Assembly: GCF_002863225.1 (NCBI RefSeq)
Contig: NZ_PKEK01000067.1
Span: forward strand, 33,655-97,654
Direction: 5' to 3'
DNA length: 64,000 nt
From: Mycobacterium sp.
GTDB taxonomy: Bacteria > Actinomycetota > Actinomycetes > Mycobacteriales > Mycobacteriaceae
Made by a program: the position numbers and the translations under genes. The notes beneath the pieces are model-generated. The model was not told where the DNA came from. It made no database searches and saw only the letters and a list, made by a program, of their open reading frames with translations. Position 1 is the first letter of the stretch. Each line of letters begins with the position of its first letter. Of the stretch, positions 9,009 through 17,123 are shown piece after piece.

Positions 9009-9209
9009 ATGGAGCACGTGGCTGAAAAGAAGGCGCAGAAGACTCGTTACGTAGACAACGGCTGGCCGACGACCAACCCGGAGGATCATGCCGTGAGTGA
9101 ACTGGCGTCCGACCGGGTCGGAGCGCTGTCGCCGTTCGGCGACGTGGTCTTCCCGTTGCCCGCGGACGATCTGCCTTACGTCCATCCGGTCACCGACGTC
9201 AACCGTTAG
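9009..9209 (+). CDS. Small conserved mycobacterial protein (Rv0863-like)
   Basis: A 66-residue hydrophilic protein with the run TRYVDNGWPTTNPEDHAV and an acidic Pro-rich end (FGDVVFPLPADDLPYVHPV). No known domain and no signal peptide. The ATG at 9009 or the GTG at 9018 could be the start. It is divergent from the helicase-associated gene and converges on rpfA with a 29-bp gap. Position and the GWPTTNP core suggest the Rv0863 orthologue; function unknown. Confidence 0.6.
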   Translation: MEHVAEKKAQKTRYVDNGWPTTNPEDHAVSELASDRVGALSPFGDVVFPLPADDLPYVHPVTDVNR

Positions 9210-9238
9210 GCGGTTCGCCCGGCGGGACGACGTCGTGG

Positions 9239-10114
9239 CTAGGCCAGCGACTGCAGCGCCGGGTTACCGCTCACGTTCTGCGACTGGATCGAGTTGAGCA
9301 GGTTCGTCAGGTAGCTCGGCTCCTGCGGCTCGACCTTCCACGAACTCACCGCATTCGCCTGGTGCACTTCCTGCGGGCCGTCGACGGGTGCCTCAGCGGC
9401 GACCGGCTGGACCTGGACCGGCTCTGCCGGAGGCGCGGGTTCAGGCGCAGGCGCAGGATCGGCCGGTGCCGGTGCCTCGGGAGCAGGTGCTTCAGGCGCA
9501 GGTGCTTCGGGAGCAGGTGCCTCGGGTGCGGGTGCTTCGGGTGCGGGCGCGGTTACCGCGACGGCCTGCACCGGCTCGGCTGGCGGCGGGGGCGGGAGCT
9601 CGGCCGGCGGGGGCGGAAGTTCGGCTGCCGGCGGGGGCGGGAGCTCGGCAGGCGGCGGCGGCAGCTCTGCCGGCGGAGGCGGAAGTTCGAACACGGGCGG
9701 CGGGGCGTCCGGCGCGGGCGCGTCGGCAAGGACGTTGCGCGGGCTGGCGGCGGAAAGCCCCCGGCCGCAGACCGGCCAGGCGCCCTTGCCCTGGGTGGCC
9801 AGCACCCGCTCGGCGACCGCGATCTGCTGATCGCGACTGGCCTGGTTGGCCGACGACGCGAACTCGCTGCCGCCGTGTGAGGCCCACGTGCCTTGCGAGA
9901 ACTGCAACCCGCCGTGGTAGCCGTTGCCGGTGTTGATCGCCCAGTTGCCACCGGACTCGCAGGAGGCGACGCGGTCCCATTCGCTGTCGGGGGCCGCGGC
10001 CGCGTTGGCGGCGAGTGCTAGTGGTACTGCGCCGCTGCCGATCACTGCGCCGGTGAAGGCAAGTTTCGCGACGCCGACAGTGGACGTGGTGGGTTTACGA
10101 TGACGGCCGCTCAT
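9239..10114 (-). CDS. rpfA: Resuscitation-promoting factor RpfA
   Basis: A 291-residue secreted muralytic enzyme. It has an N-terminal signal peptide (about residues 14-41), then a lysozyme-like Rpf domain (42-118) with the catalytic Glu in SCESGGNW (Glu53) and a probable disulfide between Cys52 and Cys116. The rest is a low-complexity tail of ELPPPPA and APEAP repeats that probably spans the cell wall. It cleaves peptidoglycan and promotes exit from dormancy. It is shorter than M. tuberculosis RpfA because of fewer repeats. A c-di-AMP riboswitch and a CRP palindrome lie upstream. Confidence 0.95.
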   Translation of the reverse strand: MSGRHRKPTTSTVGVAKLAFTGAVIGSGAVPLALAANAAAAPDSEWDRVASCESGGNWAINTGNGYHGGLQFSQGTWASHGGSEFASSANQASRDQQIAVAERVLATQGKGAWPVCGRGLSAASPRNVLADAPAPDAPPPVFELPPPPAELPPPPAELPPPPAAELPPPPAELPPPPPAEPVQAVAVTAPAPEAPAPEAPAPEAPAPEAPAPEAPAPADPAPAPEPAPPAEPVQVQPVAAEAPVDGPQEVHQANAVSSWKVEPQEPSYLTNLLNSIQSQNVSGNPALQSLA

Positions 10115-10138
10115 AGCCCTAAGGAATTCCTCTCGTAC

Positions 10139-10335
10139 GCGCCTACGAGGTCAGCTGTCGGGTTCGGGCGGAAGAGGTCGCCCGGCCGTCGAGTTTCCGT
10201 GAAGGAAACGCTCCGGCTTCACCCCAAGGAGCCGCTAGCGGCCCCAGGTTCGATTTCGGCGGACCATTGGGTCCCCCGCCTCCATCCACGGATTGGCGTT
10301 ACTCACCTATTGGATGGAGCTCGGCGCTATAGGTG
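10139..10335 (-). ncRNA. Cyclic di-AMP riboswitch (ydaO-yuaA class) in rpfA leader
   Basis: Read on the minus strand, the leader holds the conserved blocks of the ydaO class in order: CGCCGAGCTCCATCC, GGAGGCGGGGGACCCA, GGGGTGAAGCCG, and near the 3' end GACCTCTTCCGCCCGAACC and GACAGCTGACCTCGTAGGCG. These form the pseudo-symmetric c-di-AMP sensing core. The class is established as a controller of rpf-type cell-wall hydrolase genes in actinobacteria, where c-di-AMP usually turns expression off. The rpfA start lies about 25 nt after the motif. Confidence 0.9.
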
Positions 10336-10593
10336 AGAAGGCCTACCGCGCAGGGAAACTCGGTGGGCCCGCGCACGACGCTAGCGGTTGTTAGCAGTGG
10401 AGTCATTTTCTGGATGACGTCGCGTTTCGCGTGTCGCGAGCGCGGAAAACGCCAGGAACGTCAGCCGTTTGTGCAGGTTGAGAGCTTCGCAATCGGGCCG
10501 TTGCCGGGCTGTGACCAAACCGTTATGTGACTCATTTCACAGGCCGTTACTGGATTAATCCCAGGTCACGCGGTGGCGATTTCGCCGACAATT
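10336..10593. promoter_or_regulatory. rpfA promoter region
   Basis: This stretch between the YccF gene end and the riboswitch has no convincing reading frame. Apart from the CRP palindrome it holds A/T-richer patches that could contain the leftward rpfA promoter. No sigma-factor consensus was assigned. Confidence 0.45.
10526..10541. promoter_or_regulatory. CRP (Rv3676-type) binding site upstream of rpfA
   Basis: TGTGACTCATTTCACA is a perfect match to the TGTGA-N6-TCACA consensus of mycobacterial CRP. It lies about 190 bp upstream of the riboswitch 5' end and downstream of the YccF gene stop, so rpfA is the only plausible target. CRP control of rpfA is established in M. tuberculosis. Confidence 0.85.
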
Positions 10594-11007
10594 TCAGCCC
10601 CGCACGGTCGGGGAAGCGGCCCATTGCGCTGGATTGTGGACCGGCACGATCTCTTTGCCCAGTGGAACCAGCGACACGGGGATCAATTTCAGGTTGGCCA
10701 GCGCCAGCGGGATGCCGACAATCGTCAGGGCCATCGCCACGGCGCTCATCAGGTGGCCGATCGCCAGCCAGATTCCACACACCAGAATCCAAATGACGTT
10801 GCCGACCACGGCGCCCGTCCGGATGCCGGACTTTTCGACGATCGTCCGCCCGAACGGCCACAGCGCGTAGGACGCGATCCGCAGCGAGGCGAAGCCGAAC
10901 GGGATGGTCACGATCAGCGCGAAACAGATCAGCGCTGCGAGCAGATATCCAAGAGCCAGCCACAGGCCACCGAAAACCAGCCAGATGACGTTGAGAATCA
11001 GGCGCAT
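10594..11007 (-). CDS. YccF-domain inner membrane protein (Rv0870c-like)
   Basis: A 137-residue integral membrane protein with two YccF units. Each has hydrophobic helices (LILNVIWLVFGGLWLALGY, then ALICFALIVTIPFGFASL) and the conserved pattern NxIWxxxxGxWLAxGHL. The function of YccF proteins is not established. It is divergent from cspB, the same arrangement as Rv0870c and Rv0871. In M. tuberculosis two moa genes lie between this gene and rpfA; here they do not. Confidence 0.85.
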   Translation of the reverse strand: MRLILNVIWLVFGGLWLALGYLLAALICFALIVTIPFGFASLRIASYALWPFGRTIVEKSGIRTGAVVGNVIWILVCGIWLAIGHLMSAVAMALTIVGIPLALANLKLIPVSLVPLGKEIVPVHNPAQWAASPTVRG

Positions 11008-11161
11008 CGTCCCCTCCAGAGCTGACTCCAGAGTAGGCGAGAAACTCTGGTGCTCAGCCGACGGCGTTCCGAGTAGGATCGGTCGTCATCGCGTCCTGCG
11101 CAGGCGGGGCGCTTCGTTGTGTAGGCCTCGTGAGCGATTCGTTAGACAGCAGGTGAGACCG

Positions 11162-11572
11162 GTGCCGACTGGCAAGGTGAAGTGGTACGACGCGGAGAAG
11201 GGATTCGGCTTCCTATCCCAAGAGGAAGGCGAGGACGTCTACGTCCGCTCCTCGGCGTTACCCGCGGGCGTGGAAGGGCTCAAGGCTGGGCAGAAGGTCG
11301 AGTTCGGCCTGGCGTCCGGACGCCGCGGTCCACAGGCGCTCAGCCTGAAACTGATCGACCCGCCGCCAACGCTCAGCAGCCGTCCCCGCCGGGAAAGCCC
11401 GGCCGAGCACAAGCACAGCCCCGACGAGTTACACGGCATGGTCGAGGACATGATCACGCTGCTGGAAGGCACTGTGCAGCCCGAACTGCGCAAGGGTCGC
11501 TACCCCGACCGCAAGATCGCGCGCAAGGTGTCCGAGGTAGTCAAGGCGGTTGCGCGCGAGCTGGACGCCTGA
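11162..11572 (+). CDS. cspB: Cold-shock protein CspB
   Basis: The GTG at 11162 gives VPTGKVKWYDAEKGFGFLS and 136 residues, close to the 135 of Rv0871. The N-terminal cold-shock domain (1-65) has RNP1-like KGFGFLS and RNP2-like DVYVRSS for single-stranded nucleic-acid binding. A basic linker follows (SSRPRRESPAEHKHS), then a helical C-terminal domain (about 80-136) special to this longer actinobacterial Csp type. It probably acts as an RNA chaperone in the cytoplasm. Confidence 0.9.
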   Translation: MPTGKVKWYDAEKGFGFLSQEEGEDVYVRSSALPAGVEGLKAGQKVEFGLASGRRGPQALSLKLIDPPPTLSSRPRRESPAEHKHSPDELHGMVEDMITLLEGTVQPELRKGRYPDRKIARKVSEVVKAVARELDA

Positions 11573-11656
11573 GCCTCGCGCGGTTATCGCGTGCGGTGGC
11601 GGGGAACACTACGGCCGACGCTCCGCATGGAGTCGTTGTTCCGGTAGCGACACCTG

Positions 11657-12676
11657 ATGGAGGTCGACATCGCTTCCTACCTCGCCGAGAACGGCGAATT
11701 CGCCCGTGACACCGAATACATCGACACCCGGATCACCGCTGACGGTCGCGACGGTTATCCCGTGGAACCGGGCCGCTATCGGCTGATCGTGGCGAGGGCT
11801 TGTCCGTGGGCCAACCGCGCAATCATCGTCCGGCGGCTGCTTGGCCTGGAAGATGTTCTCTCCATTGGGTTTTGCGGTCCGACGCATGATGAGCGCAGCT
11901 GGACGTTCGACCTCGACCCCGACGGCGTCGACCCGGTGCTGAAGATCCCGCGCCTGCAGGACGCCTACTTTGCCCGCTTCCCGGACTACCCCAAGGGCAT
12001 CACAGTGCCCGCGATCGTCGACGTTTCCAGCGGAGCGGTCGTCACCAACGACTTCCCGCAGATGACGCTGGACCTGTCGACCGAATGGGCCGCCCATCAC
12101 CGCGACGGCGCCCCGCAGTTGTATCCCGAACCGCTGCGCGCCGAGATCGACGAGGTGAGCAAGCGGATCTACACCGAGATCAACAACGGCGTCTACCGCT
12201 GCGGTTTCGCCGGCTCGCAGCAGGCTTACGAGGCCGCGTACGACCGGCTGTTCACCGCTGTCGACTGGGTGAGCGATCGGTTGGAGACGCAGCGGTACCT
12301 GGTCGGCGAGACGATCACCGAAGCCGACGTGCGGCTGTTCACGACGCTGGCCCGCTTCGACGCGGTCTACCACGGGCATTTCAAGTGCAACCGAAGCAAG
12401 CTCGCCGAGCTGCCCGTGTTGTGGGCGTACGCGCGAGACCTGTTCCAAACGCCGGGTTTTGGCGACACCACCGACTTCGTCCAGATCAAGCAGCACTATT
12501 ACGTGGTGCACAAGGACATCAACCCGAGCGGGATTGTGCCGAAGGGTCCGGAGCTGGCCAACTGGCTGACGCCGCACGGCCGGGAGTCGTTGGGCGGCAA
12601 GCCTTTCGGTGACGGTACGCCGCCCGGTCCGACCCGTGACGGCGAGCAGGTGCCGGCCGGCCACGGCGCGGGCTGA
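11657..12676 (+). CDS. Glutathionyl-hydroquinone-reductase-like GST (ECM4/YqjG family)
   Basis: A 339-residue Omega/Xi-class glutathione transferase fold. The thioredoxin-like N-terminal domain has the catalytic CPWA motif (ACPWANR, Cys49) and the helical C-terminal domain has FDAVYHGHFKCN and RDLFQTPGF, typical of the family. These enzymes reduce thiol-conjugated hydroquinones. Mycobacteria make mycothiol instead of glutathione, so the physiological thiol is probably mycothiol (inference). The ATG at 11657 has a weak ribosome site. It stands alone between cspB and a small hypothetical gene. Confidence 0.88.
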   Translation: MEVDIASYLAENGEFARDTEYIDTRITADGRDGYPVEPGRYRLIVARACPWANRAIIVRRLLGLEDVLSIGFCGPTHDERSWTFDLDPDGVDPVLKIPRLQDAYFARFPDYPKGITVPAIVDVSSGAVVTNDFPQMTLDLSTEWAAHHRDGAPQLYPEPLRAEIDEVSKRIYTEINNGVYRCGFAGSQQAYEAAYDRLFTAVDWVSDRLETQRYLVGETITEADVRLFTTLARFDAVYHGHFKCNRSKLAELPVLWAYARDLFQTPGFGDTTDFVQIKQHYYVVHKDINPSGIVPKGPELANWLTPHGRESLGGKPFGDGTPPGPTRDGEQVPAGHGAG

Positions 12677-12752
12677 CCTCGCCGGTTTCGAATGGTGCGA
12701 TCCAGGACATCCTGCTCACACGCACGTGCCGCAGCCGACAGGAAGATCCCGC

Positions 12753-12917
12753 GTGAACCAGCCCAGCAGCAATCCTGATCCCGAGCCCGAGGACGCCCGG
12801 GAGGTGACCGCGGAGCAACGCGACGTTCAAGACAAACTGGACCATCAAGGCGGTGACCCGGACGCGCCGGGTCAACAACAATCCCGGCACAACACCGCGG
12901 GCGAGAGCACCCGGTAA
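12753..12917 (+). CDS. Small hydrophilic hypothetical protein
   Basis: The GTG at 12753 is preceded by aggaag and gives 54 residues, almost all polar and acidic (VNQPSSNPDPEPEDAREVT). It is predicted to be disordered. No family recognised. The evidence is a good ribosome site, correct spacing and fit into a gap between genes. It could be non-coding. Confidence 0.4.
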   Translation: MNQPSSNPDPEPEDAREVTAEQRDVQDKLDHQGGDPDAPGQQQSRHNTAGESTR

Positions 12918-12932
12918 GTCACCGCGCGCGCG

Positions 12933-13424
12933 TCAGCTCCACACCGTCCGGACCGACCATTCCGCGTGCGGCACGCCCTGGACCTCCCCGTTCGGGTCGA
13001 CGTAGGCCGTCATCAACTGCACGGCAATACCGGTCAGCCGCCCGTTGTGGGAGTCGACGGTCGGGATGGTGACGGCTAATCGGCTGCCCGGCCGGTAGAA
13101 CGTCGTCGCGGGAACTGCCGAGTCCTCATACACCGTCAGCAGCCACCACGGCGCCTCGCCGATCGACTTTGGTACTGAAAGTTGCACGGGGGCACGTGAA
13201 TTCACCTGGAGTTGGCCCTGCGTCCCAGGGTTCTGGCAGTCGGTGAGGTCGAGCACGTTGCAGTAGCGGTAGGGCCCGACCCGCGTCGAGTGTCCGCCTG
13301 AGTACGCGCTGATCTCGGGACGCACCGGCCCGCGGTGATACGCCAGCGTCCACGCGCCGACTCCGGCTGCGGTCGCCAAGATCGCCACGATCGCAAGCAG
13401 CGCATACTTTTTCGCTGATCTCAC
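12933..13424 (-). CDS. DUF2771 membrane-anchored protein (Rv0875c-like)
   Basis: The GTG at 13424 overlaps the stop of the upstream transporter gene by 4 nt and gives 164 residues. One N-terminal transmembrane helix (KYALLAIVAILATAAGVGAW) anchors an extracytoplasmic domain with two Cys in YCNVLDLTDCQNP. The domain is conserved in mycobacteria but has no known function. Translational coupling with the MFS gene suggests they work together. Confidence 0.8.
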   Translation of the reverse strand: MRSAKKYALLAIVAILATAAGVGAWTLAYHRGPVRPEISAYSGGHSTRVGPYRYCNVLDLTDCQNPGTQGQLQVNSRAPVQLSVPKSIGEAPWWLLTVYEDSAVPATTFYRPGSRLAVTIPTVDSHNGRLTGIAVQLMTAYVDPNGEVQGVPHAEWSVRTVWS

Positions 13425-15106
13425 GATCGCGGCACCGACGCGGCCTGACGCTCGCGATGGCCGCCCTCCTGCTCGACCATCACCGGGCGGTTGCCGCCCA
13501 GTCCGGGGATCAGCGAGTCGCCGTGGAAGCTGACTACCGTCTGCGCCAGGCTGAGAATCAACACCGACGTCACGACACTGAAGCCGACCCACAGGTCGGT
13601 GTAGAGCAGCACGCCCATCGCGCCGCCGAGCACCCAGGCGAGTTGCAGCGTGGACTCCGAGCGTCCGAACGCCGACGCTCGCGACTCCTCCGGCAGATCG
13701 TCCTGTAGCGACGCGTCGAGCGCAGCCTTCGCGATCGCGCTCGACCCCGACGTCACCAGCGTGGCTATCACGACCATCAGCTGCGTGCCGGCCACCGCCG
13801 CGGCCAGTGCGACAACCGTCACGGCCAGGGCGCAGCGCAGCACCAGCACCGCGGGCCGACCCAGTCGCAGCCGGGCACTGGCGAAGTTTCCGGCGAAGTT
13901 GCCGATGCCGGCGGCCGCGCCGATCATGCCGAGCATGGCCAGCTGCCGCCAGCCGTTGGCGTGGTGCGCCTTGGCGACGAATGCCGGATACAAGAACAGG
14001 AACCCGACCATCACCTTGATCGTGCAGTTACCCCACAGTGAGGTGATGATGTTGCGGCCCAACGGTTGTCGAAGCGCTCCGCTGGCGCGGCGGACCTCAT
14101 CGGGCCAGCTGCGGCTTGGCGTGTCCTGGCGGTAGCTCAAGGTTGCGGGCACCTCGCCGGCGGTGACTTCGACCCACCGCGGGATGCGCATCGACAGCGC
14201 GGCCCCGCTAACCGTCACCGCGATGACGACAAACAGCGCGCCCGGTAGCTGGAGCAGTCGGTCGCAGCCGTACTCGATGCCGCCGGCGATACCGCCGCCG
14301 ACGATCGTGCCGCCGAGCAGGCCGAACATGGTCAACCGCGAATTCACCCGGACCAGATCGATCGTGGGCGGCATCACCCGCGGCGTGACCGCGCTGCGCA
14401 GCACGCTGAACGACTTCGAGAAAACCATCATCATCAACGCGCAGGGATACAGCACCCAGGATTTATAGCCGCCGGTGGCGGCGTCGTAGTTGGTGATCAG
14501 GACCACCGCCAACACCGTGCGAAGCGCGAACGACGCGGCGAGCGCGACCCGGCGACCGTGCTGCAGCCGGTCCAGCGCCGGCCCGATCAGCGGGGCGATC
14601 ACGGCAAACGGCGCGATGGTGATGAGCAGGTACAGCGCCACCCTGTCCTTGCTCTCGCCGGTGGCCGCGGCGAAGAACAACGTGTTGGCCAGCGCAACCG
14701 CCATCGCCGCGTCGGTGGCGAAGTTGGCCACCACCGGCCAGGTCAACGCCGTCAGCCCGGATTTGTCGGCACCGTCGGCGGTGGCGGCCCGCTGCACCAG
14801 GTCATACATCCGCGATCCCATTTCGCGGCTGCGCTGGGCGGCGGCCCTGGTGACGGTGACCCGCTCACCGGACGAGCCGGCTCGCGGCGGCTCGGTGCGG
14901 CGTTGGGAATTGCTGTCGCGGTTCAGCGGCGGCAGATAGCGATTGGAGCTGGGCATCGGCGGCGACCGGTGGGCACGGCGCTGGTCCGGCTCCTCGGCCG
15001 GATAGTTGGCCATGCCGGGATGCTCGTCGGTCGGCCCGGTTCGACCACGTCTGCCGGGTGCCGAGCTGCGGCCGGCATCCCGGTTGTCACCCCGCCGTCC
15101 AGCCAT
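13421..15106 (-). CDS. MFS-type transporter (Rv0876c-like)
   Basis: A multi-pass permease of about 561 residues from the ATG at 15106 (MAGRRGDNRD); 15124 is an alternative start. The first 115 residues are charged, Pro/Arg-rich and cytoplasmic. About 12 helices follow, starting near LTALTWPVVANFATDAA. The MFS A-motif-like loop GPALDRLQHGRRVAL is visible. Substrate unknown. It is coupled to the DUF2771 gene by a 4-nt overlap and divergent from the DUF3027 gene, as in M. tuberculosis. Confidence 0.85.
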   Translation of the reverse strand: MAGRRGDNRDAGRSSAPGRRGRTGPTDEHPGMANYPAEEPDQRRAHRSPPMPSSNRYLPPLNRDSNSQRRTEPPRAGSSGERVTVTRAAAQRSREMGSRMYDLVQRAATADGADKSGLTALTWPVVANFATDAAMAVALANTLFFAAATGESKDRVALYLLITIAPFAVIAPLIGPALDRLQHGRRVALAASFALRTVLAVVLITNYDAATGGYKSWVLYPCALMMMVFSKSFSVLRSAVTPRVMPPTIDLVRVNSRLTMFGLLGGTIVGGGIAGGIEYGCDRLLQLPGALFVVIAVTVSGAALSMRIPRWVEVTAGEVPATLSYRQDTPSRSWPDEVRRASGALRQPLGRNIITSLWGNCTIKVMVGFLFLYPAFVAKAHHANGWRQLAMLGMIGAAAGIGNFAGNFASARLRLGRPAVLVLRCALAVTVVALAAAVAGTQLMVVIATLVTSGSSAIAKAALDASLQDDLPEESRASAFGRSESTLQLAWVLGGAMGVLLYTDLWVGFSVVTSVLILSLAQTVVSFHGDSLIPGLGGNRPVMVEQEGGHRERQAASVPRS

Positions 15107-15194
15107 ACCTCGATTCTCACCCATCCCGGCTGCGCTGGTGTGCAGGCGACCGGTGTGGCCATACCTCGCATATGTGCGGCAGAATCGAAGGCCC

Positions 15195-16169
15195 ATGGAA
15201 ACAACCGACGATGTGACCAGATCGAGCACGACGGAGTGGTCGCCTGAATTGGCGACCGTTCTGACCGGCGCGGCCGATCTGGCCCGCGCGGCCGTGGTCG
15301 AGAGCAGCGGTGTCGACACCGTGGGGGAGTACCTGGGCGTCGGCTACGAGGACCCGACCAGCGCGACGCACCGTTTCCTGGCCCACCTTCCCGGTTACCA
15401 GGGTTGGCAGTGGGCGGTCGTGGTCGCCAGTTACCCGGGGGCCGACCACGCGACCGTCAGCGAGGTGGTGCTGGTCCCCGGGCCGGAGTCACTGCTGGCG
15501 CCGGAGTGGCTGCCCTGGGATCAGCGTGTCCGGGCCGGCGACCTGAGTCCGGGCGATCTGCTTGCGCCGGCATTGGACGACCCACGACTGGTGCCCGGTT
15601 ACCTGTCGTCCGGTGACCCGCAGGTCGACGAGACTGCGGCTGAGATCGGGCTGGGGCGCCGTCAGGTGATGAGCGCCTGGGGGCGTGCTGAGGCCGCAGA
15701 ACGGTGGCACGACGGCGATCACGGACCCCGCGCCCAAATGGCGCAGTCCACCAAGCGGGTCTGCCGCGACTGCGGGTTCTTCCTGCCGCTGGCGGGTTCA
15801 CTCGGTGCGATGTTCGGAGTCTGCGGCAACGAACTGTCGGCCGACGGTCATGTGGTCGACTTCGAATACGGTTGCGGCGCGCATTCCGACACTCCCGCTC
15901 CGGCAGGCGGCGGCTCGCCGATGTACGACCCGTTCGACGACGGCGTGCTCGACGTCAGCGAAAAGCCGGCCGAGCCTCCCGCCGAGGAGACGGCGGAAGT
16001 TTCCGACGAGGCAGTGGAAGCGCCCGAGGCGGCTGTCGAACCACCAGCTGAGGTGCCGGCCACCGAGCCCGCTGAGACGATCGCTGAGCCGGCGGCGGCC
16101 ACGCCTGTCGAGGAACCCGCCCAGGAATCGGCGCAGGAACCCGGCGACGGATCGACGGAGCCCAGTTAG
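15195..16169 (+). CDS. DUF3027 protein (Rv0877-like)
   Basis: 324 residues from the ATG at 15195 (METTDDVTRSS). The folded part (1-230) contains a zinc-binding-looking pattern CRDCGFFLPLAGSLGAMFG, CGNELSADGHVV and GCGAHSD. The last 85 residues are a disordered acidic tail built from PAEPPAEE/EAPAEV repeats. Function unknown; conserved across actinobacteria. It ends with a 4-bp convergent overlap with the SRPBCC gene. Confidence 0.82.
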   Translation: METTDDVTRSSTTEWSPELATVLTGAADLARAAVVESSGVDTVGEYLGVGYEDPTSATHRFLAHLPGYQGWQWAVVVASYPGADHATVSEVVLVPGPESLLAPEWLPWDQRVRAGDLSPGDLLAPALDDPRLVPGYLSSGDPQVDETAAEIGLGRRQVMSAWGRAEAAERWHDGDHGPRAQMAQSTKRVCRDCGFFLPLAGSLGAMFGVCGNELSADGHVVDFEYGCGAHSDTPAPAGGGSPMYDPFDDGVLDVSEKPAEPPAEETAEVSDEAVEAPEAAVEPPAEVPATEPAETIAEPAAATPVEEPAQESAQEPGDGSTEPS

Positions 16170-16621
16170 GCGTTCTCGGCAGCGGCCTTGATTCTGGCCA
16201 GCGAGACGTTCATTCCCTCGACGAGTTCGCGCTCGAAGCTGTCGGTTCCGCCCATCAACGCATTGACCGCCACGCTGGAGATCGGCTTGACGCCGTTCTC
16301 GGCGTGCCGGCTCTCGATCACCCGGGTGCCGTCCGCGAGCGGCTGCAGCTCGTAGCTCCAGATGGTGTTGTTCAAATTGACCCGGAATGCCAGCTTTTGC
16401 TCCGGGACCAACTCGACGATGGTGGAGGTGGTCGGCCAGACCAGCAGTTTGCGGCGGTTGAGGTTGAGGGTGCGGGTGCCGGGGCGGACCTGCCCCAACG
16501 GCCGCATCAAGCGGCACTGCGAACTCCACTGCGGCATCCGACGAAAGTCACTGATCAACGCCCACACGGTCGGCAGGGGTGCGTTGATGTCGATCTGGGC
16601 TTGCAGTAGCGGCGCCGCCAT
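16166..16621 (-). CDS. SRPBCC (START-like) family protein
   Basis: 151 residues from the ATG at 16621 (MAAPLLQAQIDINAPLPTVW). It is a helix-grip fold: the N-terminal strand INAPLPTVWALISDFRRMPQW and the C-terminal long helix (SFERELVEGMNVSLARIKAA) frame a hydrophobic cavity. Such proteins bind or act on lipids and aromatic molecules. No catalytic residues stand out. It is downstream of the DUF2530 gene on the same strand. Confidence 0.85.
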   Translation of the reverse strand: MAAPLLQAQIDINAPLPTVWALISDFRRMPQWSSQCRLMRPLGQVRPGTRTLNLNRRKLLVWPTTSTIVELVPEQKLAFRVNLNNTIWSYELQPLADGTRVIESRHAENGVKPISSVAVNALMGGTDSFERELVEGMNVSLARIKAAAENA

Positions 16622-16632
16622 ATCCCGAACCC

Positions 16633-16905
16633 CTAACCCCTGGGCTCGGTGGTGAGCCCGGTCTGAGCGCCGCGCGCGCCCCGGCGGGCAGCCGCGCGCT
16701 GCCACAGGAAAATCGATGTGCCCAGGACGCCGACGACGAGTCCGGCCAGCGTCAGCGGTCGCCAAGCGGTCAGGGCGGGTACGACGAACGCCGCCACCGC
16801 TGCGACCAGCCACAGCAGGGCGCCGACCGCGATGACCGGCTGCGGATCCAGCAACACAGCAGGTAGCGGTGGCGGCTCAACGATCTTGCCGGGCTCGTCG
16901 GACAT
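16633..16905 (-). CDS. DUF2530 small membrane protein (Rv0879c-like)
   Basis: 90 residues from the ATG at 16905 (MSDEPGKIVEPPPLPAVLLD). Two transmembrane helices (VIAVGALLWLVAAVAAFVV and LTLAGLVVGVLGTSIFLW) are followed by a basic tail RAAARRGARG. Function unknown. The frame stays open upstream through the MIRU-like repeats, but the ATG at 16905 is the family start. The promoter would have to lie in or beyond the repeats. Confidence 0.8.
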   Translation of the reverse strand: MSDEPGKIVEPPPLPAVLLDPQPVIAVGALLWLVAAVAAFVVPALTAWRPLTLAGLVVGVLGTSIFLWQRAAARRGARGAQTGLTTEPRG

Positions 16906-16917
16906 CGTGATCAAGAT

Positions 16918-17059
16918 AGCTTGACGACGATGCCGGCCGCGAGCGGCCGGAGGAGAAGTCGAGCCGTGGGGTGAGCTTGACGACGATGCCGGCCGCGAGC
17001 GGCCGGAGGAGAAGTCGAGCCGTGGGGTGAGCTTGACGACGATGCCGGCCGCGAGCGGC
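16918..17059. repeat. MIRU-like tandem repeat, 56 bp x 2.5
   Basis: The units start at 16918, 16974 and 17030; the third is cut after about 30 bp. Each starts AGCTTGACGACGATGCC and contains the perfect palindrome CCGGCCGC-GA-GCGGCCGG, then GGAGGAGAAGTCGAGC. The layout (GACGACGATG, then GGAGGAG) matches the mycobacterial interspersed repetitive unit family and parallels the repeat at 37.7 kb. It lies between a leftward membrane gene and the rightward MarR gene. Confidence 0.85.
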
Positions 17060-17123
17060 ATGTCTGTCCTCGTCTCGGTGATTCGATGTTGACGTTTCGG
17101 CGTTCTGTCGTAACCTTCGCGCT

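Noticed and set aside
16918..17059. Protein-coding repeat in the extended minus-strand frame of the DUF2530 gene
   Set aside because: The ATG at 16905 gives the family length; the repeats match non-coding MIRU.
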